Positions 11,795 to 22,708 of a DNA stretch of 64,000 bases are shown one piece after another. How positions within the stretch are numbered: the first letter of the stretch is position 1; each line of letters begins with the position of its first letter. The stretch lies in the NCBI RefSeq assembly GCF_000835495.1, contig NW_015622542.1, positions 6,695,936 to 6,759,935 on the forward strand. Direction: 5' to 3'. A model generated the notes under the pieces. It ran no database searches. It had not been told where the DNA came from and saw nothing but the letters and a program-made list of their open reading frames with translations. The stretch is from Cladophialophora immunda. Taxonomy: Eukaryota > Ascomycota > Eurotiomycetes > Chaetothyriales > Herpotrichiellaceae. Both the position numbers and the translations under genes were made by a program.

Positions 11795-13321
11795 TCATTC
11801 AGTCGTCGCCTCGCGCCTTTCGGTCCGGATCCGGAATCTTTCTCTGAACCTCCTGGCCAGCCCGGATCGCTCCTCATCGTTGTCCGGACGACTCGATCGA
11901 AGAGTCTCCTGCCGCAGCCGCCTCAGCGCCGCAATGCGCTCTTCTCGAGATCCAGAAGCGAGATGTCGCAGATTGGCCACTGTTTCCCTTCGCCCCCCTC
12001 GGTGTGGACTACCGGTGATATCGGCAGTCCCAGCAGGAGGTAGCGGCGGCGGGAATTGACCATCTTGGTCCGCTGTCGCGGTAGAACCTCTCCGTTCTTC
12101 TCCCTCAATCTCTTGATTCTGTGGTCTCAGGTCGACTCGACACAGCGGGCAGGTTCCACTGACGTTCAGAAGCCACGGGTCGATGCAGTCAGGATGGAAT
12201 TTGTGGTTACAGGGCAACACACGAACTTCCTCCCCTTTCTTGAAGTCCTCGGTACATATCGAGCAGCCTAGATGACCTTCGGCATCGGTGCCATCGGGGT
12301 TACTGGTTGCGATGACTGCTGGCGCTGCTCGGTCGCTACTGGACTCGGAAGTGACAACCTCCCCCGCTTCAGCTTTGTTCGCCGCATCGGGATTGGTGGT
12401 ATGAGACGTCGAATCGTTTCCAGCATTCATTTCAATGTCTGACCCTTCGGCTGGTTTCGTGGCGGGGAGATCCTGATGGTCACCAAACTTGACAATTGGG
12501 AGGGTCTCAAGCATAGCACGTGCGATGCCCTTCGCGCGACTTTGTCTGCCCCTGCCCGCAATGTTTCGAGGTCCGTACCTTTCAGGATGTCTATGCGCCC
12601 GTATGGCACCAGTGACGATGATGACAACGAACAGAGCCGTGATGATGCCGGTGATGGAATATAAAATGATCATGGCAACCGCGGTCGTCGGGGATTGCCC
12701 GATGCTACCATTTCCATTAAACCCAGGGGCAGAAGAGTTGGTGTAAGAGGTCAGATCTGGGAGGATTGTGGCCGTACCAGGACTCTCCTGACTCAGGCTC
12801 AAATCTGCCAAACTCGACGCCGTCGCACGTTTAGTTGTTGTCAAGATCCCTCCAATTGTCGGAAGCCCATCTAGCCCGGTGGCAATGCAATGGTCGCTTG
12901 TCTCGCTGTATAGGATGACAATGTTCGCGCGCGGCGAGTTCACGACAATGCGGAAGACTTCGCTTGCGTCCAAGTTGTCAGGGTAATCTTCTGGATCGCA
13001 AGAAACATAGGAAAACTGGTCGACGTCTGCGATGTCGTTGGCGTTGGACGCATCGATGTTGACCAGATGTCCTTCCACACGGACTTGGAGAAAGCCTTCA
13101 TGCGACATTTGCGCATAAGGGCCGAGGGGTGCCATCTGTATCACCGGAATTTTGGGAAATTCGGTGCCATTCAAGATAAATCTGGGGGATGTCGAGAGTG
13201 GAAGAAGATCTTGTGTGTTGTTGGATGGTGCAATGGTCTGCGCCGCCGTTCTTGAGCACAAGAACGTCAGCGCTGCGACGAAGATGGCCAGCCATCTCTG
13301 ACAATATCGAGCAACAGCCAT
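11795..13321 (-). CDS. PA-TM-RING E3 ubiquitin ligase
   Basis: Single exon, 508 residues when started at 13321, which opens a signal peptide ([21 protein letters not shown]). The same frame has an earlier ATG at 13390. A lumenal region with protease-associated-like features (for example [12 protein letters not shown]) comes first, then one membrane helix ([19 protein letters not shown]) at about residues 210-240, and a RING-H2 finger at about 349-390. The finger has [13 protein letters not shown] and CPLC, giving the full C3H2C3 ligand set. This layout (signal peptide, PA-like lumenal domain, TM, cytosolic RING) is that of RNF13/GRAIL-type ligases of endosomes and vacuole. The tail after the RING is Arg/Glu-rich. 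Substrates are unknown. Confidence 0.9.
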   Translation of the reverse strand: MAVARYCQRWLAIFVAALTFLCSRTAAQTIAPSNNTQDLLPLSTSPRFILNGTEFPKIPVIQMAPLGPYAQMSHEGFLQVRVEGHLVNIDASNANDIADVDQFSYVSCDPEDYPDNLDASEVFRIVVNSPRANIVILYSETSDHCIATGLDGLPTIGGILTTTKRATASSLADLSLSQESPGTATILPDLTSYTNSSAPGFNGNGSIGQSPTTAVAMIILYSITGIITALFVVIIVTGAIRAHRHPERYGPRNIAGRGRQSRAKGIARAMLETLPIVKFGDHQDLPATKPAEGSDIEMNAGNDSTSHTTNPDAANKAEAGEVVTSESSSDRAAPAVIATSNPDGTDAEGHLGCSICTEDFKKGEEVRVLPCNHKFHPDCIDPWLLNVSGTCPLCRVDLRPQNQEIEGEERRGSTATADQDGQFPPPLPPAGTADITGSPHRGGRRETVANLRHLASGSREERIAALRRLRQETLRSSRPDNDEERSGLARRFRERFRIRTERREATTE

Positions 13322-16300
13322 GTCTGTCTTGTATGGTGCTACCGCCGGCTCTTCGTATCCAAAAACAATAACCCTCTTCCTGCTCGTCACAGAGACCCCA
13401 CCTTCTGATCAATTATACGGGCGCTCGATCGGCTTGGTGCGTCCAGGTTGGACAAGAAATCGGCACGCGGAGGCTTGCTGCTCAACAGACAGGACGTGAA
13501 GTGTATTATATCGAGCACAGGACTGGGGAGTGTGCCATGACACCCCCTCGAGGCAATTCAGAGGAAGAGGTTAGCGGCCGGGCGATGCTGCTTACATCCG
13601 TCAACGAAGGATCGACACAGCAGACGGGTGATGAGCGGATAGGTGTTGGTTCACAGTGCGCGAGGGACGAAAAGGGGACAGGGGATGATTTGGAAGCACG
13701 ATTGAGGCTGTGTTGGAAGGACTGGCGACCGCAACGGTTTCGAGTTTGAGAACTTGTCACAGAAGTTGAGTTTCATGCACTTGTCGGCGATCGAGGGTCT
13801 CCCAAGTGTCCCAAGGTGCAGCTGATCGGAACGCCGGGAGGCGTGGAGTGATCCACTGAGAATCCTGGGCGAACCAGGACGTCGGTGGTCTCAATCGATT
13901 GGCGTGGGATATCGTATGCCACAGAGCCAAACCCATCCCACTAGGATACGAGGTGATGGGGATATCCGGCGGTTATCCTTGGGCTCGGGGCGTTGACCAG
14001 CGCTCACGAGGAAGGAAAAAGAAAGGTTCGACTTGTTCCACGGTCCTGCCTGTGATTGATCCCCTTTTCCCTGCGTCCTGCGTGAATATCGACGCGAAGG
14101 TCAGGCGGCAGGCGACAGGCGTCAGAGGATGCTGATGGTACGTGTTGAAGCAGGGGCACGAGAACCTTTGAGACGTGTCCGACCAGCACAACTAAGCACA
14201 ACCACAGCGTCTGATGCCAGTCAGCACAGCTCTGGGGATAACCAAGGGGGAAGGAGAGGGTGGTGGACCTCGTTACAAAGGGCGTGAGGGGTTGGTGGAA
14301 ACCGACCGAGGAGCGACCAGCATGTCGAACCTTGGAGGGGGCCGGAACAGGTGTGTTGCCGAGGCCGGGGGCTCATTAAGCAACACCTAGCCATGCCTAG
14401 CCACGCCTAGGTGGTGCCTATGTGGTGCCTATCACGTCGCCTATCAATCTCGCAAGCCTGGGGCTCACTAGACGGGACTAGGCCACGGGCTAGCCACCCC
14501 CAAGTGCCACTCGGTCAGTCAATGACGCGTATTCGCAACCATTATCTCAATCCATCATCAACCCTTCACTGTCAACCCGCAATTATGTAGGTACAAGTGA
14601 AATAAAATATGATGTACTGTACACCACCACCAAGATCTTGTTCTTCCGCAACGGGCTTAAGCAACGGCACGCGACACATCGACCTACGCTGGCCGCGTAT
14701 TCATCTGCGTATTCTCCTGCTCAGTGACCGTGTTGCTAATAATACCCCAGAAAATGATCACCTCCCTACGCACCGAGTAGTACCGCGTCCCGCCAGGTCT
14801 CAAGACTGCCTAACAGCCTTGTGCAGAGTATGAATATAATTTGTGGCCGGCCACAATCCGGAGGAAAATATCCCTCATCCTCGATACCAATGTCACTCTG
14901 GCCATTGTTCAGCGATATAGTCGCCGGCATACAGGGACAATGCCAGCGCTGATGCAGGTACTTTCTTACCCCGCCACGCTCTTCGACGACTAGGTCAGAC
15001 CATTTACGAGTGCGGCAGTTCATTCGCTGCCTCAAGTCTCCCGGCATAACCCGTTCTTCGGCCTGAGGCACATATAGTGAGGAGAGGAGACAGACGATCA
15101 ACACGGAATACCTCCTATTATCGATAGAAGGCTCAGCCTGTCTGGCGCCATCTGACTGGAGCCATAGCCATTTGTATCCCACCCGCCTGACACATAAGTC
15201 ATGGATATCTTTCTCACCAAGAATAGGAGCCACATAGAGACATTTTCGCGGACATATGGCTGGGCACGTGCTGCATTCATCTGCAATCCCGCAAGTCAAC
15301 TGGTAGGCTATTCACTGTTCCCGTTTCGAGATACAGTGCTGTCACATCGGTCCCTAAATGTCTGTGGTCGAGTTTCTTTCCGGCGCCTCTTCATATCCGG
15401 AACGGACGGCAAACGACTCTATGCCATGCCTGTAATTGGGATACCCTTCACGGAAAGCGATGCGTTTGACTTCAGTCCCAACCGGGTAGCATCGAAGACA
15501 TGGGATCGCAGATACACCTCTATGCATGTACTACAAACGCCTGCCACTCTGTCGTGGTCGACATCATTGCAACGGCATTGATATCTCGCCCATGGGTATA
15601 TCTTGGCTTTCCACCCACACACCACCTGCGGCATGCGTTGTCTTTGCTCATGGATCCCAGCCCGGCAGCTGGTCGTTAAGAGGATGCCGATGATCGGGGA
15701 ACGTATCGGTGTCTTCAAGAGCTGATTGGGTGGCTTGCTCTAGCAGGGCTGAAGGCGCAAAACGTTCCTTGACACTGAGTGCCGCAAAGGGGATTTGTAA
15801 CCCTAAGTCTGTGGCTGAGGCGGCACCAAATCCAACAGCGCACCAGCCCGCCATCTCAGTTCATCTCCTCGCCAAACATGAAGCTTACGGGCCTTGGATG
15901 TCAGCGAACCCCCATTTTTGGTTGATTTAGAATCACCTTCCTGGCTATGGTCTACCAGAATCTCCCCTTCTCGTCAGGAGATTCTAACAACAGATGCTGT
16001 ATCGCCTCGATGATCCGCTTCATCGCGTTGCCCCAGGCTTTGCGACCCTCCCGTCTGACACGGCTCGAGGCACTTGCCGTCTGGTGAATACGAGCCAGGA
16101 TCGATCTCACGACTTGCTTGTAAGTGCACAGGTACCATACACACAGGTGTGCGGCCTTTACCTTGAACATCTCCAAAAGAACTACATGTGTTCTCGGCGT
16201 AGCCGTCCATGAAAGCATAATTGTACAGGCTTGATATCGACCTTCTCCCCCAATCAGCCAGCCACCAGAAGCCGCGTTACTGCTGCAAAGCATGGCGCGG

Positions 16301-16772
16301 GTTACTATAGTGGCTGATCGCCGAAGGGTTCAAACACTTTGCACATCTACTGACTTGCAGTCTCCGGATGATCACCAATTCGCCCGCATTCCCAGATTTG
16401 CGAGCCAACGAGGCTTAGCTGATGTCCTGATCGGGCTTTAGAGGCGTCCAACTGGCCCGGCGCCAGAGAGGAGAACATCGACTTGCGCTATCAGACACTG
16501 TCAGAATCTGACTATTCAGACGCAATGCTTGTGATTTTGGCCATGCAGCTAAGTCTGCTGCCGTGGGGACAACAAATACGGCGTTCCCTTGTCTGCGCAT
16601 TTTCGATCAAGTTTAGACACTGCACCATGGGCATGGCCTTCCTCGACTCGACTGGCCCCAATGGGACGAGGACCTCTGGGATATAAACAGGATTGCCGCC
16701 CACTCTTGGGCATCTCCAGGTAAAGATCAAAGCATCTGTAACATCCATTTCGTTTCTGATCCGGGCCGCCAA
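13322..16772. other. Long gene-poor stretch
   Basis: No gene can be supported over about 3.45 kb. Frames of 70-180 codons exist on both strands between 14.7 and 16.8 kb but overlap each other, show no family signature and cannot be joined into a sensible protein. The right end contains the promoter of the membrane protein starting at 16773. A phased CCTA motif array lies at 14386-14443. Confidence 0.45.
14386..14443. repeat. Six CCTA motifs spaced 10-12 bases
   Basis: CCTA occurs at 14386, 14396, 14406, 14417, 14428 and 14440, so spacing is 10, 10, 11, 11 and 12 bases. The first three are CCTAG in a degenerate 10-base unit (CCTAGCCAyG), and the next two share an 11-base unit GTGGTGCCTAT. The array is close to one motif per helical turn. 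Its function is unknown. Confidence 0.55.
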
Positions 16773-17753
16773 ATGGCCATCTCAAAGAACAATGTCTATC
16801 GTCTCCTGGGCTACACAGACCCTTTCGACAAGAACCATACTTTTGTCTCCTCCTGGGCTCTTCACCCAGTCATCCACGGCTGTCTGCGCGTGCTGCTCGG
16901 CCTCTATGTCTTCACCGCCATCATCTACTCCTACATCTGGTTCTCCGGCAACATCGACATCTACCACCTGCATGACGTTGATGAGCCTACCTACACGACC
17001 GTGATCGGCTCCTCCGCAATCGGTCGGTCCTTTTCCTACTTCACATACCTCTCCTACTATGGCCAAGGGTTCTATTTCTTGGTCACTGCGGCACACGGCT
17101 TCTTCTACGCGAAAACGGGGACGAGCTGGCTGCACGCCCGGTTCCCGCCGTCCTTGCAGGTCCTGCACAGCCTGTACTACAGCATGGTGACGTGCTTTCC
17201 GATCCTCGTCACCCTCACCTTCTGGTGCACCATGTACGTCGGGCCGTGGTACACGGTGACCTTCGATGCCTGGGCCAATATCTCCGTGCACGCCCTGAAC
17301 ACGTTCATGGCGTTGCTCGAGATCACCCTCCCCACCACCGAGCCCTTGCCCTGGACGCACTTGCCCTTCCTCATGACCATCCTGTCGCTGTACCTCGGGC
17401 TGGCGTACCTGACCCGCGCAACGGGCGGGTTCTGGGTGTACGAATGGCTGGACCCGGAGCTGGGCAAGTGGAAGGTCGTGGTGCATGTCATATGCTACTC
17501 GGTCGCCATTGTCGTCATTTTTGTCTTTGTGAGGTATGCCATCTGGACCAGGAACTGGCTCCTCAGGCGGTGGACGCGGGGACGGCTCGGGCCTGCTGGC
17601 GATCGTGCAGAGAAGGTCATGGGCATGGCGGACTCTTCGCGTTCCAGCAGGACCTTGGTGGCTGATCCCGAAATACAGGTCCCGACAGAGGGATTATGGG
17701 TGCCGCCAAAGCCCCACTGGACACCACGGGTAGGCAAGCGTGTAGATCTATAA
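16773..17753 (+). CDS. Multi-pass membrane protein, FAR-17a/AIG1- or rolling-stone-like
   Basis: Intronless, 326 residues, with about six hydrophobic helices: LLGLYVFTAIIYSYIWF, FSYFTYLSYYGQGFYFLVTA, LYYSMVTCFPILVTLTFW, NTFMALLEITLPTT, LPFLMTILSLYLGLAYLT and VIHVICYS-like VVVHVICYSVAIVVIFVFV. The cytosolic tail is basic and Ser-rich. The helix pattern with a conserved H near MALLEI and the ATGGFWVYEWLDP segment recalls fungal members of the FAR-17a/AIG1 and rolling-stone group, some of which are lipid hydrolases. That link is by impression only. The upstream side is the gene-poor stretch; downstream it converges on an oxidoreductase gene. Confidence 0.8.
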   Translation: MAISKNNVYRLLGYTDPFDKNHTFVSSWALHPVIHGCLRVLLGLYVFTAIIYSYIWFSGNIDIYHLHDVDEPTYTTVIGSSAIGRSFSYFTYLSYYGQGFYFLVTAAHGFFYAKTGTSWLHARFPPSLQVLHSLYYSMVTCFPILVTLTFWCTMYVGPWYTVTFDAWANISVHALNTFMALLEITLPTTEPLPWTHLPFLMTILSLYLGLAYLTRATGGFWVYEWLDPELGKWKVVVHVICYSVAIVVIFVFVRYAIWTRNWLLRRWTRGRLGPAGDRAEKVMGMADSSRSSRTLVADPEIQVPTEGLWVPPKPHWTPRVGKRVDL

Positions 17754-18582
17754 GTTTCTGCGGTCTATATGTATTTTCACATGGATGATATGTTACAAAG
17801 CTTGTCTAGGTAGATGGAGTTCTTATGTACTACGGTAGATACGGGACGTTGGTTCCGTCTCCGTCAACTAATGTTTTGCTCTCCTGCTCGTCGATTTCCA
17901 TTCAAGTGTCTAATTGCGTCAGCCTCCCTCGCCTCTTCAAATGCCACGAATGGTGTAGTAGCTAAGAATATGCCTGCCACGGCCCTGGCCAGTTCTCAGT
18001 TCACATGAAGCCAACGTCTATGCACGAATGAAGTTATCCAGCTACCCAGCGCGCCCATGGGGTTCGGTCGCCATCTTCGACCTCGAGTTGTCTGATGCTG
18101 GCTGTTTGGAGGGCGTCAAGTCTACAAGACCCCAACTCCCTACAGAATCCAACGAAGGCGTTTATGGTGCACGGCGAGAACTCCTGCACTGGTCGTGTAG
18201 ACATAACTCGGAAAACAGCATAGCCGGGAAAATAATATGTACTCAACCCTATCGAATGGACCAACGTCACCCCATCACCCGATCTAGCTTTCTATCGGTC
18301 TAGGTATCTATTCAGTGGGTTTAGGGGACGACAGTGGTCGCTTCTTGTCTATCGAACATGTAAGCTGCAACTCAATCTGGTTGGTAGGTCATCGAACAGG
18401 GAGTGGTGAGGCACGGGGACATGACGAATCCCTGAGCCCCCAAGCCATCCCAAAACATGTGCCGTGAGTCTGTTTGCCGAGGGCAGGAATGTGAATGGTA
18501 CTCTGTTTTCTGGGCCCCCCCCTTTTGACCCGGTCTACCCTCCAAAGCAGCGTGTGTCTATGCACCCTGCGAGTTCGATGGG
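17754..18582. other. Convergent intergenic region
   Basis: Two genes end here, so only 3' untranslated sequence is expected. A frame open on the minus strand at 18389-18847 is a shadow of the oxidoreductase gene. A run of eight C begins at 18515. Confidence 0.5.
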
Positions 18583-19829
18583 CTAACACCACGTCGGAGC
18601 GACCCGGTGCAGATACTTGATGAATTTCCAGAGCCCGACGGCGCTTTCGGTGTTGCCCGCGGGATCGGTGACTCTCTCTGGGAAGGCGATGCCGGCGCCG
18701 TAGGCGTGCGGGACGGCGTGACCGTTGCCGTCCAGGAGCAGGCCCTTGGTCGGGTCGTGGGTGATGCCCTCGAGCGTCGTGCCGTCGACGGAGAGCCGAG
18801 GGAGGGGATCTCGCGTGTAGCCGATTGCCTCCACGACGTGCGTGCACGAGTCGAGGTGGGGGGTCATGGACGCGTCGCGGACGTCCGGACAGTCGACCTT
18901 GGTGAGGACCTTGCCCACGGGCGACTCGCGCAGTTTGTCGTCCTCCAAGTGCGCGCGGGCAAAGTCTGCAGAGGCACCTTTCAGGCCCGTGTTGTCGCGC
19001 AGGATCCAGCCGTCCATCTCAACGGCGTAGGTCATCGGGCCGCGGACGAACCATTTGACCTGAAGCCGAGGGTGGGTGCCCCCCGTTGCCAACTCGTACA
19101 GGTTCATAATGGCGACGATGGCGCTGTGAGACGTGCCTATCACTCCCACAACCAGACTTTCATCCGCCGATGGCAGGCTGCTTCGCAGTTTCTGGCGGTC
19201 CAGCACGTCGTCGAGGTCGAGGACGGTCGGCGTCGAACAAGGTAGAGGGATCTTCGTCGGCGACGAGCCTGTGCACATGATGACGTTTCGAGCGTAGAGC
19301 TTTCGGTCTGGCGCCTGGTCCGACGGGTCGAGACACATTGACCAAGCGGCTGACGAAGTTTGGAAGTCTGCGGCCGACATGTCGCCAACGTGTATCTCGA
19401 CGTTGGGATGTTTGCGCAGGCCGCTCGTCAACATGGTCAACATGTCTGCCGCATACCGGAGATGGCAGCCGCGATTCTGTTCCAGCGCTTCGAGCACGGT
19501 CACAGCATTTGGCTTCGGGGTTGAAGCCACAATTTGACGGAACGGTTCGAAAGCATCGGCATATTGTCGGAACAGAGATGTTTTGGTGTTGCTAGATAAG
19601 AGAAAGGTGTTCAGTAAGACAGTCAATATTGAGAAGGTAGTGGCCTTCGTTCATACCTCGAGACATCCCTATATCTCTTTGATATCCTTCCCCCAGAGAA
19701 GTCAGGATCTACCCATCCGATTCTGAAGCCTTGGTGGTAGTGAAGGAGTGCACCAACCGTTGCAACGCCTGCGCCTCCAGCGCCGACGACCACCGCGTCG
19801 TAGACTCTCTTGGGCACACCTATTGACAT
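18583..19829 (-). CDS. FAD-dependent pyridine-nucleotide oxidoreductase-like protein
   Basis: Two exons on the minus strand, 19829-19657 and 19591-18583, give 393 residues. The N-terminus VYDAVVVGAGGAGVATVGAL is a dinucleotide-binding GxGxxG motif for FAD. After the splice the protein reads SSNTKTSLFRQYADAF. A second Rossmann-type motif (VVGVIGTSHSAIVAIMNLY, GxGxS) sits near the middle, and VIMCTGSSP and VVEAIGYTRD are the ATG-type motifs of such flavoproteins. A late GAGIAFPERVTDPAGNTESAVGLWKF segment follows. It resembles a fungal family related to flavin monooxygenases and lysine/ornithine hydroxylases, of unknown substrate. No cluster partner is evident. Confidence 0.82.
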
Positions 19830-20675
19830 TGTGTGCTGGTCGGACCAAGCATCCCAGAACAGCTCATTGCAAGGGATAAGCCGTGAACGAATCTCTGCAA
19901 GCTGATGGTAAGTCGGTCGGAGTTTTCCCGGTCATTGTCCGACATCGCACCATCCCCCTTTCGGGAAGATTGATGGGCTTGCATATCCACCTATATGGGC
20001 GTCCGCATGTAATCATAATTTGCAGGCTGCATGGTCGAACAGACCACGGCGTCCATGAAGGTTTTGAGGGGATAGTTATTGATAGTGGGGATTGTATTCC
20101 TAGAAAACCAAGGCAGAGTCTGTTGAAGGCTGATATAGCCAGGCGAAAGATGAACTTGTCTGGGGTTTAGCCCTCACGTCCATGGGGATGGTGACTGGGC
20201 GGTATGTACGTGCTGGGACTCCTCATTATATTCAGGAGCATAGATCTCATGCCACATCGAAATGACTGGCACTTTTGGGGAAACGGGAAAGCTGCTTCAG
20301 CACTCTTGTGCAGATGGTTTGTTCAAGGCTGCATCCATCAGGACTATCTGTACCTAGAGGATATTGCACAAGGGGTGAAATGCCTGGAAGAATCTCTACA
20401 CCGACATTGATTTGCGTTCAGTAGTTTGGACTCAGTGAAAGACCAAAAAGAAAGGGTGAAAAGGAGGGGAAGCTCTCGAACGCTGGAGTGCCATTCTTTG
20501 ACCTCGAGCCTCGCAAGGCTGCGTCGTGCATTGCCCAATTACGTCACAACGCAAGGTTCAAGACTCTGGGCAGACTCTTTCAATGCTGCAGCTGTCACCA
20601 ACTTTCCGTTCGCACCTAGTCAGTCTGCATCATCAAACGCATTCTCCAAATTCAAACAGTACGCTCCAATCGACC
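19830..20675. other. Divergent promoter region
   Basis: The gap lies between two starts pointing outward (oxidoreductase and the small membrane protein). I find no coding region with support in it. Confidence 0.5.
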
Positions 20676-21197
20676 ATGGCACCTTCAAGGGGGAACGCAA
20701 CGATTGTCTCAGCCATAGATGACGGCGACACTGCTGTTCAACAACAATCCAGCTCGGCACTTATTTCGGCCAAACGAAACCTGAACTACCTCATCTCGCC
20801 GACCGCAGCCACAGCTGAAAGGCCTGCTCGATTTCGAACGCGCGCACTGCTCCGCACAGTCCGGTATGTGGGACAGTTCATCATCTGGCGGCTGGTACGC
20901 TGGGCAAAATATGTTGCTGTTGGGACCTTGGTGGCGGCCGTCGGAGCCACTGCGTTTGGAGGCATGATATCTGGAGTAGCTTGGTTGGCGGCTCCGCCTA
21001 CCATAGGAGCGAGTATCATTGCAGCGGGTGTTTGGGGAGTGGGCAGGTTTGCAGCCGGGAGGCTACATAGGAGATGGAAGAACAGCGGAGGCGATATGGG
21101 AGAGGAAGTTAGAGAGAGGGTCGAGGATCAGGCGGGAGGGATTAGGAGCGAAGGTTCGTATGGGTTGGACGTTGGGCCGAGAGCTGTTCCTTGGTGA
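20676..21197 (+). CDS. Small membrane protein, unknown function
   Basis: A 173-residue frame starting at an ATG in good context (CGACCATGG). The same frame is open upstream to 20526, but that part is of low complexity. After a polar first 60 residues there is a basic amphipathic stretch (RALLRTVRYVGQFIIWRLVR), then two Gly/Ala-rich hydrophobic helices (YVAVGTLVAAVGATAFGGMI and PPTIGASIIAAGVWGVGRFAA) and a charged tail. The pattern of small-residue helices resembles mitochondrial or ER inner-leaflet proteins, but I do not recognise a family. It is intronless. Coding status is judged from the hydrophobic pattern and start context. Confidence 0.6.
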   Translation: MAPSRGNATIVSAIDDGDTAVQQQSSSALISAKRNLNYLISPTAATAERPARFRTRALLRTVRYVGQFIIWRLVRWAKYVAVGTLVAAVGATAFGGMISGVAWLAAPPTIGASIIAAGVWGVGRFAAGRLHRRWKNSGGDMGEEVRERVEDQAGGIRSEGSYGLDVGPRAVPW

Positions 21198-22708
21198 AGC
21201 AGCAGGGCACCGAGGTGGTACGCAGGTAGTACAGACCACCGCAAAAGCCATGCTCATATTGTGTCCTCCCTTGGGTGATCAGCCGATGACGCCGGGGGGG
21301 CTGACTGTCGCATGTTCACTTTCCAGGCGCCAGATATCCTCAACAAAGGCGTCCTCCCCACTCCAAGAAGACATTGAGATCATAACAGGTGACAAAGCAC
21401 GCCAACTTTGCAGCCTACGTGTTGTAGGTTTTCAACAACACATTCTCATCTGTGTCGTGAAGGGTCTTCCCAACATTTTGACAGGAATGAGTGATTCACA
21501 TGCTTTTAACAGGGACATACTCGGTACTCGTGTACAAAAGTCATCTGATAGAGTCAGCATATCAATATACCCTGTCGTTGAGGAGAAGCCAATGATATAT
21601 TGCCTCTTCTGTACGGGAAATAGGTGGCCGGGTAAGAGGAAAAAAGGACTTCATGCTAGAGCGATACGAAATACGGTCACCGAAACGAAGAGCGAGGCCC
21701 AACCCTTTCCAAGACGAGTCCCTTGTGGCCATGGGGGCCCCTGGTGCGTCGGAGGGACAGACCCGAGATCTGACCAGCTCCCTCAGCCGCCAGTCTAAAA
21801 TTCGGTTGGGCCGAGGATGTGCGTTTGAGGAATGACCCGGCTGCTGGCTGCTGATGCTGCAGGCGGTATTGAGATGGCTTGCGAGGTCCTCTCTGGTAGC
21901 AGACGAGGCTGAAAGGCAGGGTGCCCTACTGGTTGCCTCCGTGTAACCCTCCTCCTACCCTTTGTCCCCTTGTGCTCCGTGCCTCTCGTAGCTATTCTTA
22001 TTCTCCCCTGGTCACTCTGCCGTCCGACCGCAAATGCAGTCCACGGTGTTATGTTGGGGAAACCGACTTAAAATTCTCCTAGTGGCAGGGATCTGAGCTT
22101 CTAGCGGGCTTCTAGCGCAAGGCACCGAAGCGATCCACCAATCACACCGCGGTCGGAGGTGGCTGCCGGCGATGGCTAGTGACGTTTCTCTTCCCCAACA
22201 AAAATCTCAAAACCCTGCACCGTCTTTTTCGCGCCTTGGGGGCTGCGCTGCGTTGCCGCTTCCCAACCCAACTCCAGCTTTTTGGGCATCGTCAGCCAAC
22301 CCGTCGAGACCGGCTCATGAGACCCAGGAAAATCTCTGTCCAGTCTGTCCAGAGGCACTGCCAGATTCTCAGTTCTCGCCGGGCCTCTCTCGGTCCACGG
22401 TCCACGATTCGTCTGTCATGCAAGGTGCTCTCCGTATCCGCTGAGCATGATCGTCTTACCCTTGAAAGCATTGCCTCCGATCTCTGGCCTGTGCCTCTGA
22501 CCCATTCCACCGACTTCCCCACAATTGCCTCTCAACATATCTGAGAAGGCTCAAACACGCCATCACTGTTTTGGCCCATCCTCACCCTCCTCATAAATAT
22601 AGCCTTCGGTCCCAGCTCCTGTCCTGATCTTCCCCCTCTTCGTTCCTTCATCCCATCTTCAGTTCTCAGTCCCTCTGGCATTAGTTGGATCGCTCCTCAG
22701 CTTCAACC
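21198..22708. other. Long upstream region of the desaturase gene
   Basis: No gene is supported. The last 100 bases are pyrimidine-rich, typical of a highly expressed fungal leader. It carries a CCAAT box at 22138 and a TATA-like ATAAATATA at 22593. Frames between 21.0 and 21.8 kb continue from the neighbouring gene in another frame and look non-coding. Confidence 0.5.
22138..22601 (+). promoter_or_regulatory. Candidate ole1 promoter elements
   Basis: A CCAAT box (CCACCAATCAC) lies at 22138-22142 and a TATA-like ATAAATATA at 22593-22601, about 110 bases before the desaturase start. Spacing suits a fungal core promoter. No test of function is possible from sequence. Confidence 0.4.

Noticed and set aside
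14766..15299. A 177-codon frame on the minus strand in the gene-poor stretch.
   Set aside because: Many rare residue combinations, no family signature, and overlapping frames of similar length on the other strand.
21019..21798. A 259-codon frame on the plus strand after the small membrane protein.
   Set aside because: It starts inside that gene in another frame, has no domain or hydrophobic pattern, and its composition looks random.
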